Positions 38,001 through 49,600 of a DNA stretch of 64,000 bases are shown here, one piece after another; position 1 is the stretch's first letter, and each line of letters begins with the position of its first letter. The stretch lies in contig JALIGW010000005.1 of assembly GCA_023053685.1 (NCBI GenBank), positions 27,764,501 through 27,828,500 of the forward strand. Direction: 5' to 3'. The notes below the pieces were generated by a model, which was not told where the DNA came from, searched no databases, and saw only the letters and a program-made list of their open reading frames with translations. This DNA comes from Diadophis punctatus similis. Taxonomy: Eukaryota > Chordata > Lepidosauria > Squamata > Dipsadidae. The position numbers and the translations under genes are program-made.

Positions 38001-41000
38001 ACTAATTTTGTTAGAGGGTCAATTATCTTTTCTTCAGGATCCTCTGGAACTGCTCAAAATATCAGGCAGAATTCTTTTTTTAATTTTTCTTTCAATTCCA
38101 GGAGAGCCAAATTGTCTACGTCCTTTTTCAACTGTTTATTATTTCTGCTTTACTTGCTAAAATTTTCACATTAAAAATGCACTTAATTTCTCTCCTAAGA
38201 TGCCCTACAGAATCTTCAATTTTTTTCCCATTTATTCAAATGTTTTCTATAATATTTCTGGCTAATTTCTTTTTCTATCAATTGATCTAATGACCCTCTC
38301 CTTGCCTCATTTTGCTTTTCAGCTTTTCTGATGGATTATTTATAATCCAAAGGTAAAAAGAAGTCAATTACAAAGATAAAGGTAAATAGCAGGCTTCTCT
38401 CCCCCCCCCCCCCCAGTCATTCTCTCTATAGCTTTAAGGGTTTAAATCCATGCAGTTTTCTTGGTAAGATTTTTCACTGCTTTCCACTTAACCATTACCC
38501 CAAACTGGCTCTCAGGGTTTCAAATACAAAAATTTATACTAGGAGCTGAATGTTAAATATTTGTTCATAATACTTTGACAAAAGGTGTTTTCTCCACATA
38601 TAGGGTCAGTAAAATATGTTATCACCCTGCTTATTTTGTATTTCATCACATTTCTGAGATGAAATGTTAATATTCAGAGACCAAGGGAGACTCAGTGAGA
38701 TTGCTTCCCAAAGCAAAACTACCATTCCCACCTGTTTGGCTGATCTGTCTTTTACAAAGTTTGCTATCTTCTTCCGAGGCCCAAGAGGTATTCCCATTTC
38801 CTTCAGGTCATCAATTGTACACAGCAACTTTAAAAATAAAATTAGAGAAATCAAATTTGGTATTTTTTATTTTTTAAAAAATGCAAATACATTTTCCTAT
38901 AGTTGGTTAGTTACAAAAAGAAGTATAAACATTTTAGTAGTACAGGCAGTCCTTGATTTACAACAGTTCGTTTAGTCACCATTCGAAATTACAAAAGCAC
39001 TGAAAAAAGTGAATTATGACTGTTTTCCATGCCTATGACTGTTACAGCATCCCCTTGGTCACATGATCAAAAATCAGATACCTGGCAACTGTCTTGTATT
39101 TATGATGGTTGCAGTGGCCTGGGGTCATGTGATCCCCTTTTGCAACCTTCAAAGTCAATGGCAAAGCCAGATTCACTTAACAACCATGTTACTAACTTAA
39201 CAACTGCGGTGATTCACTTAACAACTGTGTCAAGAAAGGTTGCAAAATGAGGCAAAACGTACTTAACAAATGTCTCACTTAACAACAGAAATGTTGGGCT
39301 CAATTGTAGCCGTTAATCGAGGACTCACATATGCTTTGGTGACAATTACCATGAATCCTGGGAGGCAAGTCAAGATACTCCAGTAAAACCAAGTCTGTGT
39401 AATTGAAAGAACAGCTATTTCCCCACATTTATCCTTGCTTTGTAGATTGAAAGCAGTAGGAGCCAGAGCTTATAAAAATAGATCAAAATACATGTTAAAA
39501 ACCAATACTATAAACCAAATCTATTATTCCCCAAATGTCATCACAGAGAAATCCTAAGTAAAGTAGGTTATCGTGACCAATAAATCGTATTCATTCAGCT
39601 TTCCACTGTGATAGCACTGTTATTTTGGGTTTTAATTTTAGTTTTTCATTCATTTTAATTTATCTCCGGAAATTAAGCTTTTATTTTTCTACATCCTCTT
39701 CAACTCTAAAGGAACAGGTTACTATTTTGAAAAGACTCAATGATTTAAAACAAGCTCTTTCCAATCTCAAGAGTTTAATTTGGATAATTTAACTCCAGGA
39801 GTGGCAGTGACAAAGGCATAGGCAATTCATTTCTCAGTTTCAACTTGCCAGGATACTGGTCCCTAACGTACCAGTAAACATCTAATGCCAATTGCAGTTC
39901 AACTCTTTCTCAAATACCTGGCCGCTAATCATGAAACTTCAACAAGTATTTTGAAAGGATCTGTCCTACTTCCTGCTCAACTCTCATCACAGGTAAAATC
40001 TACAGATTCTGTTGACCTAAACAATACTCATTCCAATGACTCCTTTATACACCAAAGAATGTACTCCAAGTTTTCTAATTCAAGCATATAGTCTCCTGGG
40101 ATCAGTTCAACTTCATAAATTGGCTTGTCCTTCAGTCAAAGAGCTTAACGCCTTCACTAGCTCAACACCAATGCCAACTCCAGCAAAATGACATTTGGCA
40201 ACATATGATGCCATATGGCTGCTCTCATGGAGTACTGATGGTTGAATGCTAAATATGAGGATCCTGCTTTCATGGGTGTTTTGGGGCAATATGAAATCCT
40301 TTTTCACAGGAAGCCAAACTCACACACACAAAAAAAACCCCACGTGAAATTGTAAAACTAAAAAATTATGCAGCTCCTTCCTATTAATAACACATACTCT
40401 GAAGTGTGGTGATGCCCACTGAGAAATTTGTATACTTCTATATTTTAGGCAAGTGTTTCTTCTCGTCTTTTTTTATTCACTAGAACTGGCTATTGAACTG
40501 AAAAGTACTCATGTTAATTTGTCATTAACATATGACAACTTTTCTGCAAACACTGAAATCACATTCTTCTCGAGGATTTATCATTTTTGTGCTATCCTAA
40601 AATTATTCTAGAGGGTGGAAATATTTCAGGCATTGAATGATCAAGAGGAAGTGGGGAGGGGTGGTAATGATCTCATATTCACTAACTTTATATTACTGTA
40701 TGTTTATAAATTATTCTGGATAACAGTGATTCCTGGCTCAACAAATACTTCAGGATGTGCATAAAATGGGAATGTTGTTTTGAATTCAAACAAGCCATGA
40801 TATTTTTTAAGTTTTATTATACCAGAGATTCCATGTCAATCTTCTCCTTTTCAAAAGTACTGATATACTCTGACAAACTAAGCATTTCCAAAGTTCTTTG
40901 CAAGGTTGGAATATCATCCTCATCATCATGATCCCTATGTTCATCATTTAAATGAGACAGTAGGCAAACAGCAGAATTAGAATTCAATGATCCCTTGAAA

Positions 41001-44000
41001 GGAAAAAAAATCTGCATTAGGTTATAACATTTAACACAAAAGAAAAGTCAAAATAAATCATTCACTAATGAATGTGGATAGCTGAAAAATAAATCTCATA
41101 GAGCGAGTGTATGTATGTTTGGTGCTCACTTCAATCCACCATGTCACAAAGAGAAGCCCAACCTAGATTGCAGAACATCTAGTTTGTATCTAAAAAACAC
41201 TGGGATTAAGCACCAATTAGAATTAACTCTCAAAGGCATTAAAGGATTGTAAAAACTCATACAGAAAAATATATATATTCTGCAATAGCAACAATACAAC
41301 TATTTATGACAGAATTCTTTTTAACAATAAACGCTAAGATTCTAAAGAAAAATACAGACAGAGGAAACCTGGTTAATTAGCATACACCATGTATGCATAT
41401 GTTGGCATATATAAAATGTTTTTCCTTGATTAATGCAGTGTAACCATCAGGGGTGAAATCCTCCTGGTTCGCTCTTACCTGTCGGTCGCCGCAGAGCCGA
41501 AGAAGCTGGTGGCGTTCGCGGCGCGGGGCTGCCCCCGCTCACCTGGATGCCGCGATTTGCATTCTTTTGCCCTCTGCGCATGCAGAACGCTTTGCACATG
41601 CGCAGAGGGCAAAATAACTCAAATGGCGGAGTCCAGGCGGGTGAGGGAAGTGAGCGGGGGCAGCCCCGCGCCGCAAACGCCACCAGCTTCTTCGGCTCTG
41701 CGGCAACCGACAGGTAAGAGCGAACCGCGAGGATTTCACCCCTGAACTGATCATTTATGAGAGAAAGCAACCCTATTTGTTAAAAAAAAATCACATATAC
41801 TTGGAAGAAGACATTCAGTAAATTATGATGGCAGTACTGTGTAATTTGATTAGGTTACATATTTGTAATGTTCTGAATATTGCAGTGATCGTTTGAAGTT
41901 TTTTTTTTTAGCAATCACACAAATATTAAGGAAAATTGTTTGGTAATACAAATACCTGCTGGTCATCTGTCACATCTTTCACAGCACCATTGGAAGCAAC
42001 AGGAGTAGAATTAACTGCAGAAGTCCAATCCTTCTGATTGGACAGTATGTCAAATAGAACCAAGGATCCTAGGAGATACAAACTCTATTGTTAGAAATAG
42101 AATTTTGAGATATCTAAACAGTCTGAGTTTAAACAGTAATTACACATTAGGTATGTTTCCCAACCTTCCCTTTGCCTAACAAAATAATACACAATGTCAG
42201 AATACTAGAGACTTTTCCAAGACAAAAATCTAACTGCAACTTCAAGAATTAAACTCCCCATTTAGACAACAGTTTTCAAGAGTTATACAATAAAAATGGT
42301 ACATTGAACTAATCATCATATTAAGACGTTGCATTACCTAAACTGTGGCCAGCAACAGAGATCCCTCCTTTAAAGTCAGGGTTTCTGCTCATGAATAGTG
42401 CATACAGATCGTTCATCTCTACTGTTACTTTCTCCACAACTGTTTGGCAGTAAGTGGGGCTATTGTAAAACAGGATATCAAGTAGAGTCTCATTGGTGAA
42501 GTGGCGGAGACGTCCAATAGTTGGCAATGTTATTTTTTTAATATTCCTGGAAAAACACAATTACACAGGTTATTACAAAGTGATTTCAAATAAACTTTGT
42601 TAAAACTAAGAAATTTGAGAGTAAAAATTGCCAAAGTAATTTTCACAAATCATTTTTCAAGTCTATAAAGCAACCATGGTCACTATGATATTATCCTCCT
42701 TGTAGCTTCTCTAACAGCCTTGCCCCAATTTAACAGGTCATTTAGGAAAAAGAAGTCTGTTAGTCATGATCCTCTGTTGAATTGAAAGTCACACCATCCT
42801 AGCGATTAACTTTGATGATATCATCACTTAAATTGTCACAAATTTGGTCTGTTGTATCAAGGTTCAATAAACTGAGGTTTTACTTTGTGTGAACCTAATT
42901 AGTGATGATGTATTCAATAACCCATAGTTAGGCAAACTATGAATGCAGTATGCGATGCACCACTTTGGTCCAGTGCAGGGGTCGGCAACGTTAAACACTC
43001 AAAGAGCCATTTGGACCCGTTTCCCACAGAAAAGAAAACACTGGGAGCCACAAAACCCTTCCCGTGTCTGACTATTTTCTGAGCGACCACAGAACTAGCA
43101 TATGTAGTTGAATTAAACATTCTGTTTTCTTCTGAAACTTTTCTTTTCTTGGATTTATCCATGGTTGGCCTACCAGGGGTTGAAAAGCTCAATAAATTGC
43201 ATGCCAGCGGGTATCACACATTGGTGGTTGTGACGCATATTTTGAGTGACGGGGAGCCGCAGGAAAGGGATGGAAGAGCCACATGCAGCTCCAGAGCCGC
43301 AGGTTGCTGACCCCTGGTCTAGCGGCTAAGACTCCAAGCTAGAAACTGAGATACTGTGAATTCTAGTCCTGCTTTAGGCAAGAAAGCCAGCAGGGTGACT
43401 TTGGGCTAGTCACTGTCTCTCAACCTAACCCACCTTCACAGGATTATTGTTATGAGGGAAATAGGACAAAGGAGTGTTATTTCATCTTCAGTTATTTATA
43501 AAAATAATAAAAGTGGAGAATGAATGAATGAATGAATGAATGAATGAATGAATGAATGAATCTAATCAATATACCAGACAGAGACAAATCTGTTCCCTTC
43601 ATACACCATAAACAGATTATTAAAGAGCCTGCAAATTACGTTAAACATAGTGATATGAAGTATGCCACAGTACTGTATATCACTTTGTGATACCACAATT
43701 TGCACTTCCATGATCTCAGATGAATTATTTAAAAACACTTAACTAGTGCAACAGTCATTTAGCTCTATTATCCTAGAATGACTGGTTCAAATATTCAAGG
43801 AATCACACTGGTTGCATTCAAATATTACAATTAGCAAATATTCAGTATGGCAAGAACAAGAGTTATTAAATCTATTTTCTATTTTCCCCATTCTTGTACA
43901 AGCTCTAAAGAGTGATCAGCCTTAAACACGGTTGGATCAAGCTAATTTCAAAACTATGGTATAACTTTGACCTATTTCAGACAAATCAGTTATAGTATGA

Positions 44001-46566
44001 TAAAATGCAATTATGAAAAATGGAATAAAATGCTAGGGAAAAATCACTACTTTTTTATTCTGATGAAAAAGTTAGTGTGATATAAATTCTCAGTATATGA
44101 TACTTATTCATAGGTAACAACATTTAGTAATTCTAAACTAAAAAGTCACCAAATTATACTCTTAAAGTCACAACTGATCAACTTTGAGAGAGTAATCAAT
44201 GATCAAAGAACAATTCTACTTTCTTAAAATATGTGAGTACAGTAGACCTACCTATCCACCCCCGTTGCATCTCCATGCAAAGCATTGTGCCAATGAACTG
44301 GCAGGAATTCGACTCTACTCACTTTATGTTCTTCTATCGATTTCTTAAAATGTGTTTGCAGCAATTTCAGGGATACTGTCCGAAAGTCATCAACTTTTTA
44401 AAAAGGGAGAAAAGTAATAATGGTGTCATATGATTAACATTAACTGAAGAAGTTTATAGTAATTATGTGCATACTGACTCTAACAGAATTTCTAATTTCT
44501 GAAAATAAACATCCAAACTCTGCAGGTGGACTTGTAAAAGCATAGCTAAAATTTTGTATATACTCCACTTATTTTGATTTTTAAAACCCCAGCAAGTTCT
44601 AGAGCAGTGGTTCTCAACCTTTCTAATGCCGTGACTAGAGATGTAAAATTTCCGGAAATTTTGAAGCTTGGAAAAAAACCCGGGTTTTTTTTTCGTTTTT
44701 TTCGGGGGGGAAACAGAATTTTTTGGAAAAATTGAAAAAAATGCTACATTAGCACTTTTTTGTCTTTTTAAGATTGAAAATCATTCTGTTACTTTAGGAA
44801 CATAAAATATGACTATGGACAATTTGACTTGGCATAAAATTATCACAACTAGCATATTAAAAATATAGTGTAGCCAAACAATTATCACAAACAGAATTTA
44901 CTTTTTTATAATATTTATTTGTAATTGTAACAAAGGGAACAACAATCTCCTGAACTGCTTACTAGTTTATGTGGAACAGCCAAAAAGCCTCCACAAAACA
45001 ATTTTCAAAACCAAAAGTAACAATTTTTCATATTTCCTATCCACAGTATTAAATAAAAATAAAAATAAAAACCCCATTCTCATAAGTCCCTTCATACAGC
45101 ACAGGTCCTTTTTGTTGCTCTGTATTTTCTTCCAATGCTTTTGAGGCCTAGTGAAGAGGACAGAACAAACCAAACACACCCACTAACATGCAAAAGCAAA
45201 ACTGAAATCTTTTTCTTGTTACATTAGCAGCACCTCCTAAAGGAAGAAATGCATAGTGTTCTTGCATTGGAGGGTTCAGTTTGTTACCTAGGACTTGCTT
45301 GTCCTCACTTTGTGCACAGAAATTAGAATAATCTGATATACATTTTTTTAGAAATGATTTGGAAAATATTTGAACACCCTGTCTTAAAATATTTTATTCA
45401 TCGTGTTAAAATAAAATATTCCACAATATTATTATTTTTTCAATTTTTCCAATTTTTTGGAAAAAAAACAAAAAAGCCTTCAGGAAAAAATTGGGAAAAA
45501 ACCGGTTTTTTTCCGAATTTTTCCGGGGGTTTTCCGGGCCTTCACATCTCTAGCCGCGACCCCTTAATACAGGTCCTCATGTTGTGGTGACCCCCAACTA
45601 TAAAATTATTTTCGCTGCTACTTCATAACTTTAATTTTGCTACTGTTATGAATTGTAATGTAACCTTCTGACAAACAAAATAAAAGGGAACACAAAATTC
45701 ATTTAACAACATAACTTAACTGCAGTGATTCACTTAACAACTGTGGCAAGAAAAATCATAAAATGGGGAAAATTCACTTAACAACTGTCTCACTTAGTAA
45801 CATAAATTTTGGGCTCAATTGCGGTTATACCTGTATTGGTCCCATGCCAGAGCCTCTAGATTTTCTGAAGGTATATTTATCAAATGTGAAGCTATTCTAG
45901 GAACTCTTGAGGGCTGCCTGAGGAAGAGCAGACAGCCAAACTTCTAGCCGAGCTCAGTGGCAGAAACAGCCAGGAACACGCACTTCCTTGTTGTCATCCC
46001 CCCTCTCTCTCGGCAGTGAGGAGGGGGGAAGAGTGCACGTAAGACAAAGCACCAGAAGGAACCTTTTGGCTAAACACAAGAAATCTTTCCCCTTTTGCTC
46101 CAAGAGTCTCACGAACACTCATTTCTGGCGGAGTTTTGAAGAAAGATTTCTTGCGTTCAGCATGTTTGGAAAAGAAAGGGAGCGCGTTTCAAAGTGACAT
46201 AGGCAGAGCCCAGATGAGCGCAAGGCTTGAGAAGCAGACGTCCCTGTCACTGCCCCTTCGGCTCTGCCTCCTGCCCCCGCCTCCCTCACTTGTTGGACTG
46301 GCTCTGCTGCTCTGGGCTGTCTTTGACAGCGTTTTGAAACATGCTCCTGCCTGCGATGAAGGGATCGATGCTCAACTCCTGTTCTTCACAGGCAGGAGCG
46401 TATTTCAAACTGACGTAGGCAGAGCCCAGATGAGCTGAGCTAGTCCCGCCAGGTGTGTGGCAACTCTCGGGGACTCTACGGCAGTTAACTGTTTCCTACC
46501 ATTTTCAACTTCTCCCCTCCAAAGCTTCGCTTCCCGCTTGCTCGAAAGTCTCCGCTGATTGGCTGT

Positions 46567-46605
<39 letters not shown>

Positions 46606-49600
46606 TTAAAATTTATATGCCGCCCAACTCCCGGGGGACTCTGGGCAGCTAACAACAGGTATAGAAATATAATCAATAAAAAACAATTTTAAAAATATAT
46701 TAAAATACTATCAATCTTTTAAAAGAACTTTCACTCATACCCCGTCTGCCGGAAGAGCCGAGTTTTTATTGCTTTACGGAAGGCCAGCAGGGTGGGGATA
46801 GTCCTGATCTCTGGAGGGAGTTGGTTCCAAATGGAGGGGGCTCCCACAGAGAAGGCTCTCCCCCTCGGCCCCGCCAACCGGCATTGCTTGGTCGATGGGA
46901 CCTGGAGGAGACCAACTCTGTGGGACCTAACCGGTCGTAGGGAGGTATGCGGCAGGATGCGGTCCCGAAGGTAACCTGGCCCTGAGCCATGTAGGGCTTT
47001 AAAGGTAACGACCAACACCTTAAATTGGATCCGGAGACTAATGGGCAGCCAATGCAGCTGGCGGAGGATCGGTGTTACGTGGGTGCATCTGGGTACACCC
47101 GCCACAGCTCACGCAGCCGCATTTTGCACCAATTGCAGTCGCCGGACACTCTTCAAGGGTAGCCCCATGTAGAGCGCATTGCAGTAATCCAGCCGTGAGG
47201 TGATAAGGGCATGAGTGACTGTGAGAAGTGCCTCCTTCTCCAAGTAGGGTCGCAATTGGTGCACAAGACGTACTTGTGCAAAGGTACCCCTAGCCACAGC
47301 TGAAAGATGTTGTTCCAATTTTAGCTGTGGGTCTAGGAGGACACCCAAATTGTGAACCCGTTCTGAGGGAGCTAATTTCTCCCCCCCCCAAGAACCAAGG
47401 AGGGATAATTGGTCAAGTCCTTAGGAGGCAATATCCACAGCCACTCAGTCTTGTCAGGGTTAAGTTTTAGCCGGTTCTTCCCCATCCAGACCCTAACATC
47501 GTCCAGGCAGCGGCCCATTACGTCTACGGCTTCCCCGAATTGAGATGGGGTGGAGATGTACAACTGGGTATCGTCAGATATTGCTGATACCTCACCCCGT
47601 GTCGTCGGATGATCTCACCCAGTGGCTTCATGTAGATGTTAAACAGGATGGGCGAGAGGACCGAGCCCTGCGGCACCCCACATAGGGCCTAGGGCTCGAC
47701 CTCTGCCCCCTGTCAACACCGACTGCGTCCTGTCAGAGAGGAAGGAGGAGAACCACTGCAAAACAGTGCCGCCCACCCCCACCTCTCCGAGACGACGCAG
47801 AAGGATACCATGGTCAATGGTATCGAAGGCCGCTGAGAGGTCAAGTAGCACCAGGATAGAGGAGTAACCCCCATCCCGGGCTCGCCAGAGGTCATCCATC
47901 AGGGTGACCAAAGCCGTTTCCATACTGTAGCCGCGCCTGTTGCAGCGAAACTGGAACAACAGGGCGCATGTGCGACCTCTTCTTCTCCCCATTTGTTACC
48001 TAATCTATACTATGCGTCACAGAGCAGCTCTATAAATTCCTTCTTCTTTTGCTTGTGTTTGCCTAAACCAGGGGTCGGCAAATTTAAATAGCGACACATG
48101 CGCAGTGCCGGAAACTCGGCCAAAGAGCCTTTGCCGACCCCTGTCTTAGGCGATCCCTGTGAAACGGTCGATCGACCCCCAAAAGGGTCACAACCCCCAG
48201 GTTGAGAACCGCTGCTCTAGAATGTTCACCTTCCAAGCCATTAGAAAATATATATGCAGTTGATTTGGATAAAGCATCAGAAGCAATTTACCACTTTTCA
48301 TCTCTCCTGATGAGAAAGCTTGAGTTCTAAATATTATCAATAATAGTTCATAATTCTGTTTTCTTTCACTAATAGCTTTTAAAACTAATATATCATTTAT
48401 TTGAATACCTTTTAAGAGGATTATACCTTTAGAGCAGTTTATTCATTCCATTATCTTCTTAACCACATAGAAATTTAATTTGTATGTTTATATTTCTGAT
48501 GCAACAACTGTTGTGATTTGAAATCCAATTTAAAGACCAGCCTAAATGCTTTAGTGTATTAGACTAAGTGACTTTACAAACAACTCTAAATAAAGGTCTA
48601 AGAACCACTACATAGTAAGGTACTGGCTGAAAAAAGGAACAAGGAAATATGCTTCATATGCATTCCTGTATCCATACTCAAATAATCCTACCACATTCAA
48701 CGATGCTTCTGAAGCGCAGATCGCAGACTGGGCCAATTCCATGGACCATAAATACCAAATGATCAATTTGAGACACTTCACCTATAAAAATAAATACCAT
48801 CAGTTACATTCATAAATACTACAAGACATACTTTCCAATTTAACTATTTCTATATATTTGCAATGTTTTTCCATTCAACTTTGAAGGCATTTTAAGGCAT
48901 CCCTTAACTTGTGATCTCAAAATGAGGCAATAGCCTCTCAGGCATCTCGAGGTAAATACCAGATATCCAGAGGAAAAGTGTTTCTATATATTCTGGAAAA
49001 CAGCCTTACTCATTACCAGCATCTATACAGTCAATATTCAGAAGCTTGCTGGGAGCATATATATTTTTCAGCCAAAACATATTTATCATCGCGGCATGTG
49101 AGGAAAAAACAAGATACTGTAAGGGAACATTTTGTATGAAATCCTGTACAACTTACCATCTGGAATATCCTCATGATCATCATCAATTCCACGTTTAACT
49201 ACTCTTGGTCTGGTCTGATCATCTTGTGTGGTGCCCCATTCATCTGGTATTGAAGAAGGCTGGAACTGAACTATAACCTGAGATAAAATCAGTGTATCAC
49301 ATTTATATCCAATTTAACATACTGTGATATTATGCAATGAATATATGCTATAGCTTAGGTGGATTAAATTCATAGGTACTGCAAATTCATTGGCGATGTC
49401 CATTTTTCTGCCTGAATTTGTGGAGACATAACCCTAAGTGGATTGGTCCCTCAGTAGGATTTTTCCATATATTTTACAAGGAAAGTAGATAATGCTGGCT
49501 CAAAAGTGCCATACTAACCATACTGACACACTACAAATCCATTGGCAATGTCCAAATTCATGGAGACCTAACCCTGCCCACATTCATGGAGACCTAACCC

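Larger units (their letters stand above)
44605..48214 (+). mobile_element. SPIN-like hAT element, disrupted by nested insertions
   Basis: The left end CAGTGGTTCTCAACCTTTC and right end GGTTGAGAACCGCTG match the SPIN (SPACE INVADERS) hAT family as I remember it, and so do the subterminal TTGTGGTGACCCCCAACTAT and GGGTCACAACCCCCAGG blocks. The flanks TTCTAGAG and CTCTAGAA are a decayed 8-bp target duplication (6 of 8). Inside are a second hAT (44636-45552), a MITE piece (45665-45833), an unassigned GC-rich segment, a LINE (46567-47997) and a tiny hAT-like hairpin (48069-48143). No transposase found. Confidence 0.75.

Noticed and set aside
46136..46438. 100-codon open frame in the GC-rich segment
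   Set aside because: It runs through the internal 40-bp duplication and has no recognisable domain; treated as non-coding cargo.
46571..46612. TTTA repeat as an independent microsatellite
   Set aside because: It is the tail of the minus-strand LINE at 46567-47997.
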